64,000 bases of DNA, from NCBI GenBank assembly GCA_005790545.1, contig SXUL01000041.1, positions 19,962-83,961 on the forward strand, written 5' to 3'. A model generated the notes under the pieces. That model was not told where the DNA came from, searched no databases, and saw nothing but the letters and a program-made list of their open reading frames with translations. This DNA comes from Planctomycetia bacterium (lineage in GTDB: Bacteria > Planctomycetota > GCA-002687715). Positions 8,307-16,663 of the stretch are shown one piece after another; positions within the stretch are counted from its first letter, which is position 1; each line of letters starts with the position of its first letter. The position numbers and the translations under genes were made by a program.

Positions 8307-9878
8307 TCAGGGCTGCACGCGCCAACCCGTCGTCGAGCGCGCGAAGGCCAGCGTCATGCTGCCGCCGGTGCCGAGATTGACCTCGGCACTGGCCTTGTCA
8401 CCGTCGCGGCGCACACCGCCGAGAGCGATCACGCTGCCCGGCTGTGCGTGGCGACGGGAAAGCGCCGCGAAGCGCGCGCGGGCATCAGGTTCGTCCGCCC
8501 CATCGGGCAGGACCTTGAGGGCCATGGACCAATCCGAGTTGAGCACGGCCGTGCGCCAGATGCCGAACACCGTGCTGATCTGCGCGTCGTCGTTGCCCGC
8601 GGGTTTCTCGACCACGGGATCCGCAGCCACCGCAAAGCTCTGCGCGCAAGCGGCAAGCTTCTCCCCCAGATCTTTCAGACGTTCCGCGCGGACGGCCCAG
8701 CTCACCACCCACACACGTTCCTCGCGGAGCATCACCAACACCTCGCCTTCGTGAGTCGTGCCGTCCGCAGTGGCACTGGCCACGCGATAGAGCAGCGCCG
8801 AGCGGCCACTCAGACGCGCAGGCGTTGGCGTCCCGGCGCTGAAACTGACCTTGCGGCCTGCGAAGCTCGCCTGGAGACGGTTCAGGAAGTTGGTCGCGAT
8901 GGGCTCGAGGTTGGTCTCCGTGAGCCGCTCGGGGTTCGTCGCTCGCGAGGAGAACACCTGGAGTTCGGCATCCGCGAGCCCGCTGGCCGCAGGCTCTTCG
9001 CTGTCGGAGAAGGACACAAGGTTGTTCGCGCCGGAGCGCTCGCGATGCAGGAACCAGCCCCGCGGCACGTTGAGGCTGCACCCACCTTCTGCCTCGCGAT
9101 GCAGGATGAGATCGCAGAGCGTCGCAGGTGGAACCACCGTCGCGCCCGTGGCGGACACAGCCGCTCCGCCTGCCGGGGTTGCCGTCGCGCCGGTGGCTGG
9201 CATGCCGACAAGCGGCGTTGTCGGCGTTGCGGCCTTGCGTGTCCAGACTTCCTTCACCACGACTTCCGGGACTTTGCGCCGCGAGAGGCGCAGCAGGTCA
9301 TCCACCGTCACTTCAAAGCGTGCGTCCGCGGCGCGAATACGCCGAACCATCTCGTCCGCGGAGATGCCGCCGTCCGCCATGGTGATGAGGTCTTCGAGGC
9401 TCACCGGCTTTGCCGCCGCCGCCACCACGGCGCTCGTGGCGCCGAGTTCCCGCATGGCGCGGATCACCGCCGGAGCGAGCCCTTCGCGGATGAGCGCAAG
9501 GGTGTCGTCGAGCGTGAGATCAAAGCGTGCCGCCGAATTGCGAATGACCTCGAGGAGTTCCTGTTCACTCAGGCCAGCCTTGTGCATGCGCAGCACATCC
9601 GCCGCGGTGACAGGAGCCTTCGGTGCGGGGAGCTTCGCATTCAGCCAACGCACGACCTCAGGTGCGATGCCCGCGGCCTCGAGCTTCTTCACTTCCGCTG
9701 CATCCGCGATGGCCGTCCCGTTCTTCTCGAGAATGGCCACGATGTCAGCGGCGGGAACACCCACGCCATGCAGCGCCAGAAGTTCGGCAGCCTGCATGGG
9801 GCCTTGCGCAGAGGCTTCGGCGACCAGGGCCAGAACAAGAACCAGACCCGGAAGGATGGCGCGGAAAAAGGATGACAT
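8307..9878 (-). CDS. Secreted protein with three ~50-aa helical repeats
   Basis: 523 aa from the ATG at 9878, preceded by GAGGAG at 8 nt and starting with a signal peptide (cleavage near ASAQ). Three related repeats cover residues about 29-80, 91-143 and 160-212. Each has the pattern of a Gly-containing turn, a helix ending in I or R, an R/D-F-x-[LV]-T stretch, and a final helix ending in V-[IV] (for example AARFDLTLDD and DARFEVTVDD). A proline/threonine/alanine linker follows, then a C-terminal domain (about 290-520) beginning GGCSLNVPRGW that resembles PsbP/DcrB-type folds. I do not recognise a function. It may be a periplasmic binding or sensor protein. Confidence 0.8.
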   Translation of the reverse strand: MSSFFRAILPGLVLVLALVAEASAQGPMQAAELLALHGVGVPAADIVAILEKNGTAIADAAEVKKLEAAGIAPEVVRWLNAKLPAPKAPVTAADVLRMHKAGLSEQELLEVIRNSAARFDLTLDDTLALIREGLAPAVIRAMRELGATSAVVAAAAKPVSLEDLITMADGGISADEMVRRIRAADARFEVTVDDLLRLSRRKVPEVVVKEVWTRKAATPTTPLVGMPATGATATPAGGAAVSATGATVVPPATLCDLILHREAEGGCSLNVPRGWFLHRERSGANNLVSFSDSEEPAASGLADAELQVFSSRATNPERLTETNLEPIATNFLNRLQASFAGRKVSFSAGTPTPARLSGRSALLYRVASATADGTTHEGEVLVMLREERVWVVSWAVRAERLKDLGEKLAACAQSFAVAADPVVEKPAGNDDAQISTVFGIWRTAVLNSDWSMALKVLPDGADEPDARARFAALSRRHAQPGSVIALGGVRRDGDKASAEVNLGTGGSMTLAFARSTTGWRVQP

Positions 9879-9928
9879 GAGGCTCTCCTCGAGACGGAAT
9901 CTCCGCCTCTCGGAGCACCTATCGGCCT

Positions 9929-9954
9929 GAAACCCGCCTCCCCCTGAGGGTTTC
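9929..9954 (-). promoter_or_regulatory. Inverted repeat in the leader of the triple-repeat gene
   Basis: GAAACCC and GGGTTTC flank a 12-nt spacer, about 50-75 nt upstream of the ATG at 9878. The same 7-mer pair forms the start-codon hairpin of the convergent gene at 7314, in the opposite order. Confidence 0.3.
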
Positions 9955-9986
9955 CCGGAAAAGTTTCGCCGGGGCGCAGGATTGCC

Positions 9987-10009
9987 CGCCCCCGAGAGAT
10001 CCGGGGGCG
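9987..10009 (-). terminator. GC-rich hairpin after the acidic protein gene
   Basis: CGCCCCCG (9987-9994) pairs with CGGGGGCG (10002-10009) across a 7-nt loop, 13 nt past the stop at 10023. It is not followed by a U-run, so it is a possible but weak intrinsic terminator. Confidence 0.4.
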
Positions 10010-10022
10010 AGCAGCGCGTCAC

Positions 10023-10331
10023 TCAGTCATCGTCGCCGACGGGCGCATCGTCATCGTCGTCGAGGTCATCGTCGTCATCCTCGTCGTCGTCGTCAAGGTC
10101 GTCGTCATCATCCTCGGCATCGTCGTCGTCATCATCTTCGTCTTCGTCGGCGTCGTCGTCGGCGTCGTCGTCGTCATCATCTTCGTCGTCATCATCCTCG
10201 TCATCGTCGTCATCATCATCATCGGAGACGTCTCCATCTCCGCCGGCGGCTGCGCCAGCATCCTCATCATCCTCCTGACGACGCGGCTTCGCTTCGAACT
10301 CAGTTTCACTGACCCACGACCCAAGCACCAT
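10023..10331 (-). CDS. Extremely acidic low-complexity protein
   Basis: About 102 aa from the ATG at 10331. The first 20 residues are ordinary (MVLGSWVSETEFEAKPRRQE). From residue about 35 the chain is almost only Asp with some Glu, Ala and Leu, ending APVGDDD. The tract mixes GAC and GAT, so it is not a simple codon repeat, but it could expand by slippage. The complementary strand would encode poly-Ser, which is less convincing. Asp-rich tails can bind Ca2+ or basic proteins; no function is assigned. Longer in-frame starts reach 10421 but look less natural. It lies downstream of the TlpA-like gene on the same strand. Confidence 0.55.
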   Translation of the reverse strand: MVLGSWVSETEFEAKPRRQEDDEDAGAAAGGDGDVSDDDDDDDDEDDDDEDDDDDDADDDADEDEDDDDDDAEDDDDDLDDDDEDDDDDLDDDDDAPVGDDD

Positions 10332-10508
10332 GACATGATTCTCCAGCGACGTTCGCGACGCCCACTGCGGGCGCGCGGCAGGCGTTTTACCCTGCCCTGT
10401 CACTTCACAAGCCCCCCACACCCGGCATCAGCGCCCCAGCGCCCCTGCCTCAACAACCACGAGTCAATTCTTCGGACCGGACCCGGTCCGCTTGACCCGT
10501 TTCAAGCC
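10332..10508. other. Intergenic region with a perfect GC hairpin
   Basis: This region lies between the TlpA-like and acidic-protein genes. CGGACCGG (10473-10480) and CCGGTCCG (10483-10490) form an 8-bp inverted repeat with a 2-nt centre (a shorter stem with a 4-nt loop is sterically likelier). No U-run follows on either strand. I see no clear promoter. Confidence 0.4.
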
Positions 10509-11168
10509 TCATCCCTCGGGCCGCGTGGTCGTGATATCCGGGGCCTTCCCCTCCAGCACGGCCTTCACGGCGTCTTCAAGATAATCGATGCTGACCTTGC
10601 GATTCCGCATGTCATTCGTGAGCGCCCCCATGTACTGGATGACCCCCTTGGCATCGATGACGTAGCAGGTGGGGGTAACCGCTGCACCGAACAGATCGGC
10701 CAGCTTGTTCCCCTGGTCCACGAGCACCGGGAGCTTCAGCTTGTCTGAGGCTGCGCGCTCCCGAAGCTTCGCGATCAACGCATCATCGGCCACCTCACCC
10801 CGGTTGCTTGCGATATGCCGGATCCTCACGCCCTTGTCTGCGTAGGCCTTTTCCAGTGCTTCGAAGCGGCTTTCGTTCACGCGACACGTCGGGCAGCTCG
10901 CGCTCCAGAAATCGAGCACCAGCACCTTGGTGCCTTTCAGCAAATCCTCGCTCTTCTCGCGCGTGCCCTCCGCCAGCAGGACGAGGTCGAATGCGGGCAG
11001 GCTGTCCCCGACCTTCAGCACGACGGGCTTCGCTTCAGGCTTCGTCGCCGGCTCTCCGACGACCGGCTTGGCGCCGTCCTTGGGTGGTTCCACCGGCCGC
11101 GGCGGTGCCACCGGATCCTGTGCCAGCAACAACGTGGAGAGGATGATCCAGAACGCGAAGCAACGCAT
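10509..11168 (-). CDS. TlpA-like thioredoxin-fold protein, exported
   Basis: 219 aa from the ATG at 11168, chosen because GAGGAGG lies about 5 nt upstream and the protein then begins with a signal peptide (MRCFAFWIILSTLLLAQ). A Pro/Lys/Glu-rich linker (20-50) is followed by a redoxin/thioredoxin domain with the redox motif CPTC (C92, C95) in DFWSASCPTCRVNE and the cis-proline region TPTCYVIDAKG. Such proteins reduce or exchange disulfides in the periplasm, for example in cytochrome c maturation. No cytochrome genes are nearby, so the partner is unknown. It is divergent from yqeY. Confidence 0.9.
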   Translation of the reverse strand: MRCFAFWIILSTLLLAQDPVAPPRPVEPPKDGAKPVVGEPATKPEAKPVVLKVGDSLPAFDLVLLAEGTREKSEDLLKGTKVLVLDFWSASCPTCRVNESRFEALEKAYADKGVRIRHIASNRGEVADDALIAKLRERAASDKLKLPVLVDQGNKLADLFGAAVTPTCYVIDAKGVIQYMGALTNDMRNRKVSIDYLEDAVKAVLEGKAPDITTTRPEG

Positions 11169-11249
11169 GATGACCTCCTCGGCCTGTTCGTCGGCCACGA
11201 GAGCTCATAACTTAGCCGACGCCGGGACACGCCCGTGCAGGAGTTTCCC

Positions 11250-11696
11250 ATGTCCGCCACACGCCAGAAAATCGACGAGGCCTTGAAGGCCGCCATGAAG
11301 GCCCGCGATTCCGTCACTGTGGACACCCTGCGGTTCCTGAACGCCGGCCTCAGGCGCATCGAAGTGGATGAGCGCCGCACACTGGAAGAACCGGAGGTGC
11401 TGCAGCAGATCCAGAAGACCTTGAAGGTGATCAACGAGGCCATCGATGCGGCGGTTGCCGGTGGGCGCGAGGATGCAACGGGGCCGGACCGCGCTCAGCG
11501 CGAGGTGCTGATGAAGTTTCTGCCGCAGCAACTGACCGATGCGGAATTGGCGGCCCTCATCGACGCGGTGCTGGCGGAAACTGGCGCCACCCTCAAGAAG
11601 GACCAGGGGCGCGTGATGGGAGCACTCATGCCGCGCATCGCAGGCATTGCCAACGGCAAGGTGGCGGCACAGCTCGTGTCAGCACGCCTCAAATAG
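11250..11696 (+). CDS. GatB/YqeY domain protein
   Basis: 148 aa, starting MSATRQKIDEALKAAMKARD. An AGGAG sequence lies 8 nt before this ATG, which favours it over the GTG at 11235. The whole protein is the YqeY family: the helical domain related to the tRNA-binding tail of GatB and GlnRS, with the conserved LPQQLTDAEL in the middle and DQGRVMGALMPRIAG near the end. Free-standing YqeY may act in tRNA-dependent amidation or tRNA binding; this is not settled. It is divergent from the TlpA-like gene and ends 3 nt before the convergent membrane gene. Confidence 0.92.
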   Translation: MSATRQKIDEALKAAMKARDSVTVDTLRFLNAGLRRIEVDERRTLEEPEVLQQIQKTLKVINEAIDAAVAGGREDATGPDRAQREVLMKFLPQQLTDAELAALIDAVLAETGATLKKDQGRVMGALMPRIAGIANGKVAAQLVSARLK

Positions 11697-11698
11697 CG

Positions 11699-13165
11699 TC
11701 AACCGGAACCCGGGATTCTGTAGACGTCGAAGGCTCCGCGTGCCACGGGCGCAAGTCCGAGAGCATTCACAGCACGCCTGAGGCCCAGAGCCGATGCATC
11801 GCTGCGTCCTCGTTCCAGCACGATGACGATGGAGGGCCGCGCGGACGAACCGGCGTAGATCCGCGCGTAGGCGTCGCTCATGCGCAGGAGCTGTGCTTCG
11901 CTATCGACCTTCGGCCAGACGTGCGCACGCGCGTACCAGACCTCCTGGATCCAGAAGGGCTCGACCAATGCGATGCAGTGCTCTTCGCCGAGTTCAGGAA
12001 TCGCCGCCACGCGCTCGCGGTGCTCGGCTGTCGCCATCTCCGCGCTGAGTGCCTGCGAGCGCAGCGCCAGGACGCTGGCGGCAGCGAGCATCAGAAGGGC
12101 CACGGCGGCACGGGCGCGCGCCGTGCTGCAAGCGTCCACGAGCATGGCCGCTGCGCAAGCAAACAGACCGCACGCAGGCATGGTCCAGAACTCGTGGATC
12201 GCGGCATGGCGCGCGAACACGGACGTATGCAGGAGAGCCACCACGGCGAAGAAGATGAATGACGCGCGGAGGGTGACCACCCTGCGCACACAGAACAGTG
12301 CACCTGCGAAGAGTCCCGCCAGCACGAAGATGGACGGCCAGCCATGGACCGCGAGCACGTGCCGCATGAGCGACCCCATCAGGTCACTCACAGCATCGGG
12401 GCCATGAAGCCCAGTGCCGAGAACGCCCGTGAGGTGTGCACGGAAACTCGCGCAGCCCCCTGAGGCCCAGGCAAGGTGCACCAGAGTGAGCGCCAAGGCC
12501 AAGGTGCCCATTGCAGCGAGCAGAAGCAGCACCTTCCACTGCGCGCGGAACGCGCCACGCAGCAGCACCACCACCGCCAGCGCTGGGCCAGCCCAGTAGA
12601 AGGACCAGTCGAGGCATGCACCCAGAAAGAAGAATGCGGCCAGCGTGTGAGGCCGCCCGCCTTGCAACCAGCGCTCCGCCAGCATCCAGAACCCGAAGAG
12701 CCACGGCAACAACAGTGATTCACCGCTCGGAATGCTGCCGAACCAACTCGCCATGGGCAGCGTGGCCCAGACCAGCGTGCCCGCTGCGGCTGCCAGCGGA
12801 GACGCGTGGCGACGGAGCATCCACCAACAGAGTGGCAGGCTGAGCAGTGCTGCGAGGAGCGGGACGAGGCGGAGGCCCATTTCTCCGGGCAGCACCTGCG
12901 ACCCCGCCCACAAGAGCCAGCTCAAGGGCGCCGGGTGCGTGACGTAGAGCACCGAGTCCTCGAGGGTGCCCGGGAAACTCGCAAGCCTCGGCACTCCGCG
13001 CGTCGCACCGAACCCGAACGCATCGAAGTGTCGCGCCGCCTGCCCCGCGTACCACGAACCGTTGATCCCGCGCGACCCGTTCTCGAAGGGCGCGTCGAAT
13101 CCGGAGCAGCGCAACACCATTCCTGCCGCCAGCGCGAGCACGAGCAGCAGCACCGCGGGGCGCAT
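11699..13165 (-). CDS. GT-C-like polytopic membrane protein (GT39-related)
   Basis: 488 aa with about 10-11 hydrophobic segments. After a first helix there is a large extracytoplasmic loop (residues about 22-75, with SWYAGQAARHFDAFG and a following THPAPLSWLLW), the layout of GT39/ArnT-type polyprenyl-phosphate-sugar transferases. The acidic catalytic residue is not certain. A soluble C-terminal tail of about 100 residues follows the last helix. The ATG at 13165 shares one base with the mutS stop codon (TGATG), so translation is probably coupled to mutS, an unusual partner. Acceptor and sugar are unknown. Confidence 0.75.
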   Translation of the reverse strand: MRPAVLLLVLALAAGMVLRCSGFDAPFENGSRGINGSWYAGQAARHFDAFGFGATRGVPRLASFPGTLEDSVLYVTHPAPLSWLLWAGSQVLPGEMGLRLVPLLAALLSLPLCWWMLRRHASPLAAAAGTLVWATLPMASWFGSIPSGESLLLPWLFGFWMLAERWLQGGRPHTLAAFFFLGACLDWSFYWAGPALAVVVLLRGAFRAQWKVLLLLAAMGTLALALTLVHLAWASGGCASFRAHLTGVLGTGLHGPDAVSDLMGSLMRHVLAVHGWPSIFVLAGLFAGALFCVRRVVTLRASFIFFAVVALLHTSVFARHAAIHEFWTMPACGLFACAAAMLVDACSTARARAAVALLMLAAASVLALRSQALSAEMATAEHRERVAAIPELGEEHCIALVEPFWIQEVWYARAHVWPKVDSEAQLLRMSDAYARIYAGSSARPSIVIVLERGRSDASALGLRRAVNALGLAPVARGAFDVYRIPGSG

Positions 13166-15732
13166 CACGATTCGAGCAGCCCCTTCAGGCGCGCCAGTTC
13201 CTGCAATGCCGCGAGCGGCGTCATGCGCTCGGGATCGAGCGCAGCCAGCGCAGACTTGATCTCGTCGCGGGGAGGTTCGAAAAGTGCAAGTTGCGCCGCA
13301 GGTGCCCCGCGCGTTGCCGGTGTCGCATCTTCCCGTTCGAGTTCGGCGAGGATCGCCATGGCGCGAGCGACGACCTCTTGTGGCACGCCCGCGAGACGCG
13401 CGACATGCAGGCCCCAGGAACGGTCCGAACCACCTTCAACGATGCGGTGCAAGAAGACGATCTCGTCGCCCCATTCGCGCACCGCCACGTTGAGGTTGCA
13501 GGCGTTCGGGAGCGTGCACGCCACATCGATGAGCTGGTGGTAGTGCGTCGCAAAGAGCGTGCGCGCATGCGCACGCAGCGCGAGGTGCTCCGTGATGGCC
13601 CACGCGATGGCGAGACCATCGAACGTGCTTGTCCCGCGCCCCACCTCATCCAGCACCACGAGGCTGCGCGAGGTTGCATTGTTGAGAATGGCCGCCGTTT
13701 CGAGCATCTCGACCATGAAGGTGGAGTTGCCGCGCGAGAGCTCATCACTGGAACCAATGCGCGTGAAGACACGATCTACGATGCCGATGCGCGCCGACTC
13801 CGCCGGCACGAACGATCCCATTTGCGCGAGCACCACAATGAGTGCGTTCTGGCGGATGAAGGTGGACTTGCCTGCCATGTTCGGCCCGGTGATGAGGGCC
13901 AGTTCGCGCTGACCGCCGAGCAGCGAGAGATCATTGGGAACGAACGCCGCGCCGCTGTGCGCTTCGACGACAGGGTGGCGTGCCTCGCGGAGCTCGAGAT
14001 CCTGCGACTCGTCCAGCAAGGGACGTTTCCAGCGCCGTCGTACAGCGCATTCCGCGAGAGCCTGCAACGCATCCACCTCGGCCACGATTGCTGCGGCCCG
14101 CTGAATCTCCGCGAGCGCGGCGAGGCACACGTCACGCAGACGCCGGAAATGTTCTTCCTCGCGTTCAAGGCAACGCTCTTCCGCACCCAGCACGCGCTCC
14201 TCTTCGGTCTTCAGGGCTTCCGTGATGAAGCGCTCGGCATTGCGCACCGTCTGCTTGCGCAGGTAGTGCGCGGGAACCCGCGCCGCCTGCGAGTGATTCA
14301 CTTCGATGTAGAAACCCGCCACCTGATTGAAGGCCACCTTGAGCGTCGGGATGCCGGTCGCCAGTTGCTCTTTCTGCTGGTACTCAAGCATCCACGCGCG
14401 GCTGTCTCCGCCGATGCGGCGCAGTTCATCGAGTTCGGGATCGAAACCCTCACGGATGAAGCCACCGTCCTTCATGACGAGAGGCGGTTCATCCACGAGA
14501 GCACGCTGCAAGTGAGTTGCAAGGCTCGCGAGGTCCGGCAACTCGCTTGCCGCCTTCCGCAACGGTGCAGAGAAGGCCTCGGCCAATTCCACGCGCAGCT
14601 CGGGCAACAGGCCGAGGCTGAGACCGAGCGCGGCGAGCTCGCGCGGTCCGCCCCTTCCGAGGGCGAGGCGCCCGACGAGACGCTCCATGTCCTGCATGCG
14701 CTGCAGCGTGCCGCGCAGTGCGCGCCGAGCCACGCCTTCACCCACCAACTCGGCGACGCCCGCCTGGCGCTCTTCGATGCGTGCGAGTTCTGCCAGCGGC
14801 TCGAGGAGCCAGCGCTTCAGCAGGCGCGAACCGGTGGCCGTCACACTTTCATCGAGAATCTGGAGCAGCGAGCCCTCGCGCGTTCCGTCCTTCTGGCGCG
14901 CCACGAGCTCAAGCGCGTGCACAGCTTCGCGATCCAGCACCAGTTGCCCGGAGGCCTGCACATGCCGCGGCAGTTTCAGGTGCTGCAACGCGGACTTCTG
15001 TGTCTCACGGAGATAGTGGAGCACCGCACCCGCAGCGCCGAGCGCGACGCCGAGCTCCGCGAGGCCCAGACCTTCGAGCCGGCTGATCTTGAACTGCTCG
15101 AAGAGCGCACGTGTCCCGGCATCCCGATCGAAGCGCCAATCCGCAACGGTCGTCCGGGCGACTTCGATGCCAACGAGAGCCATGTGCGTGGCGTTGCCCT
15201 TCTCGAGCACGCCTTCCGGCAGGACCAACTCGCGCGGTTCGAGACGGCGAAGCACATCCTTCAACCCCGCCGCGGCGCATTCCTCCAGCCGGAAATCCCC
15301 GGTGGAAATATCCACCGTCGCCAGCCCCGCGCTCGCCCCGTGCACGATGAGAGCGGTGAGGTGATTCGCATCACCGGGCTCAAGGCCGGCTTCTTCCACG
15401 ACCGTGCCCGGCGTGATCACCCGCGTGATCGCGCGCTCCACGAGGCCCTTGGCGTCCTTCGGGTCCTCCATCTGATCGCACACAACCACCTTTTCGCCCT
15501 GACGGATCAGACGATTGATGTAGCCATCGACACTGCGCGCGGGTACGCCCGCCATGGGAATGGCGCTCTCGCCCTTCGCTCGCGAGGTGAGCGTGATGTG
15601 CAGCAATCGGGAGGCACGCTCGGCATCTTCGAAGAAGAGCTCGTAGAAATCCCCCATGCGGAAGAAGAGCATTCCTTCCGGATGCGCCGCTTTCGCGGCG
15701 AGGTACTGCTGCATCATGGGGGTCGTGCTCAT
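13165..15732 (-). CDS. mutS: DNA mismatch repair protein MutS
   Basis: 855 aa, full length. The mismatch-contact motif F-x-E is at residues 29-31 (GDFYELF). The clamp and lever regions follow, then the ABC-type ATPase: Walker A GPNMAGKS at 616-623, the STFMVEM signature, Walker B LVVLDE near 692-697 and a TFATHYH-type histidine loop. It binds mispaired DNA in the cytoplasm and recruits MutL. No mutL is in the window. A promoter of the TTGACC-N16-TAGCTT type lies directly upstream and gives a leader of about 9 nt. The long antisense frame over this gene is a shadow. Confidence 0.98.
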   Translation of the reverse strand: MSTTPMMQQYLAAKAAHPEGMLFFRMGDFYELFFEDAERASRLLHITLTSRAKGESAIPMAGVPARSVDGYINRLIRQGEKVVVCDQMEDPKDAKGLVERAITRVITPGTVVEEAGLEPGDANHLTALIVHGASAGLATVDISTGDFRLEECAAAGLKDVLRRLEPRELVLPEGVLEKGNATHMALVGIEVARTTVADWRFDRDAGTRALFEQFKISRLEGLGLAELGVALGAAGAVLHYLRETQKSALQHLKLPRHVQASGQLVLDREAVHALELVARQKDGTREGSLLQILDESVTATGSRLLKRWLLEPLAELARIEERQAGVAELVGEGVARRALRGTLQRMQDMERLVGRLALGRGGPRELAALGLSLGLLPELRVELAEAFSAPLRKAASELPDLASLATHLQRALVDEPPLVMKDGGFIREGFDPELDELRRIGGDSRAWMLEYQQKEQLATGIPTLKVAFNQVAGFYIEVNHSQAARVPAHYLRKQTVRNAERFITEALKTEEERVLGAEERCLEREEEHFRRLRDVCLAALAEIQRAAAIVAEVDALQALAECAVRRRWKRPLLDESQDLELREARHPVVEAHSGAAFVPNDLSLLGGQRELALITGPNMAGKSTFIRQNALIVVLAQMGSFVPAESARIGIVDRVFTRIGSSDELSRGNSTFMVEMLETAAILNNATSRSLVVLDEVGRGTSTFDGLAIAWAITEHLALRAHARTLFATHYHQLIDVACTLPNACNLNVAVREWGDEIVFLHRIVEGGSDRSWGLHVARLAGVPQEVVARAMAILAELEREDATPATRGAPAAQLALFEPPRDEIKSALAALDPERMTPLAALQELARLKGLLES

Positions 15733-15747
15733 GGCCGTGCCGCGGCA

Positions 15748-15775
15748 AAGCTAAGAGCCGCACGCAGCGGGTCAA
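15748..15775 (-). promoter_or_regulatory. mutS promoter
   Basis: Minus strand: TTGACC (15775-15770), 16-nt spacer, TAGCTT (15753-15748). Predicted +1 is near 15741, about 9 nt before the ATG. The -35 overlaps the last codons of the QueD-like gene. Confidence 0.55.
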
Positions 15776-16530
15776 GAGTCGAGGCTGGAGTTCGGGCGCG
15801 CAGGCCCGTGGTACGTCACGAAGCAAGTCGGCGTTTCCCAGACCATGACTTCGTGCAGCGGCAGGTCCGCCAACTGCTCCCAAATCCACACCGCCATGAA
15901 CTCGGCGCTGGGATTCGCGATCGTCTCGTTGATGTAGCTGTGATCGAGGACCTTGACGACCCGCGTCTCCACCGGGCCCTTCAACTGATGGAAGTCGAAG
16001 GCCATACCGCTGAACGTGTCGAGAGGCGCCTTCACCGTGACGCGAATCCGGAAGGTGTGGCCGTGCAGGCGCTCACACTTGCCGTGATAGCGGGGCAGAT
16101 TGTGCGCGGCGTCGAAGGTGAATTCCCGTGAGATGAGCAACGTCGTGCCGGCAGGAACGTGCTGCTCACGTGCGACGGTGGTTTGCTTCAATGTGCTCTC
16201 GCGCGCATGGGCCACCGGAGCTTGATGGGCGAGTTCCGCGAGCTTGCCTTCGACCACCTCCCGCACGAGACGGAGGGTGGGTTCAGTCAGGAGTCTCGCG
16301 CGCAGGGCCGCCAACGCCTCAGGCTCCGCCGAGATGACGACACTGCCGAGCTCGTCCGCAGCACGATGCGGCCGGCAACCAACTTCCCGGCAGCAGGCAA
16401 CCAATCGATCCCAAGCAGATGACTCAACATTGTGCACTGCAACAAGTTGCGGATCGTGCAGGCGACATGGCTCGCCGACGAGACTTGCTTCGGGGACACA
16501 TGTCACAGGTGTGGTGTGTTCGCGCGACAT
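15772..16530 (-). CDS. QueD/PTPS-family 6-carboxytetrahydropterin synthase with N-terminal extension
   Basis: 252 aa. Residues about 130-245 are a QueD/6-pyruvoyl-tetrahydropterin synthase domain. The zinc ligands are H143 (FDAAHNL), H156 and H158 (ERLHGHTF), the catalytic Cys is C152 (GKCER), and the LDHSYIN motif has D196 and H197. The second-half motif PSAEFMAVWIW and the glutamate in MVWETPT are also present. In queuosine synthesis this enzyme turns dihydroneopterin triphosphate into carboxytetrahydropterin. The first ~125 residues are an extension I do not recognise, with five cysteines. Its codons look genuine (mostly G/C in third position), but a later non-ATG start is possible. No other queuosine genes are nearby. 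Confidence 0.85.
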   Translation of the reverse strand: MSREHTTPVTCVPEASLVGEPCRLHDPQLVAVHNVESSAWDRLVACCREVGCRPHRAADELGSVVISAEPEALAALRARLLTEPTLRLVREVVEGKLAELAHQAPVAHARESTLKQTTVAREQHVPAGTTLLISREFTFDAAHNLPRYHGKCERLHGHTFRIRVTVKAPLDTFSGMAFDFHQLKGPVETRVVKVLDHSYINETIANPSAEFMAVWIWEQLADLPLHEVMVWETPTCFVTYHGPARPNSSLDS

Positions 16531-16629
16531 GTCAGGCTACCTCGGGTCGCCATGCTAGCGAGAAAAGACAGGCTTGGAAGCGCGGGGCGCCCTCTCGGCA
16601 TTGCGCGTGAGGATGATCCTGAGTTGCGG

Positions 16630-16657
16630 TTGACCCGCCCGGATGCTGGCCTAGAAT
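16630..16657 (+). promoter_or_regulatory. Promoter upstream of the glycine-rich lipoprotein gene
   Basis: TTGACC (16630-16635), 16-nt spacer, TAGAAT (16652-16657). This is one of the best sigma-70-like promoters in the window. Predicted +1 is near 16664, about 258 nt before the start codon. Confidence 0.6.
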
Positions 16658-16663
16658 GCCCAC

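Noticed and set aside
8304..8309. TGATCA shared by two convergent stop codons, considered as a site
   Set aside because: It is explained by the two abutting stop codons; no further symmetry extends from it.
9982..10278. A poly-Ser protein on the plus strand
   Set aside because: It is the complement of the Asp-rich frame. The minus frame has a more natural N terminus and fits the direction of the neighbouring gene.
13291..16131. A 946-codon open frame antisense to mutS and the QueD-like gene
   Set aside because: GC-rich shadow frame. The other strand carries a full-length MutS with all motifs; the antisense product is His/Arg-rich with no domain.
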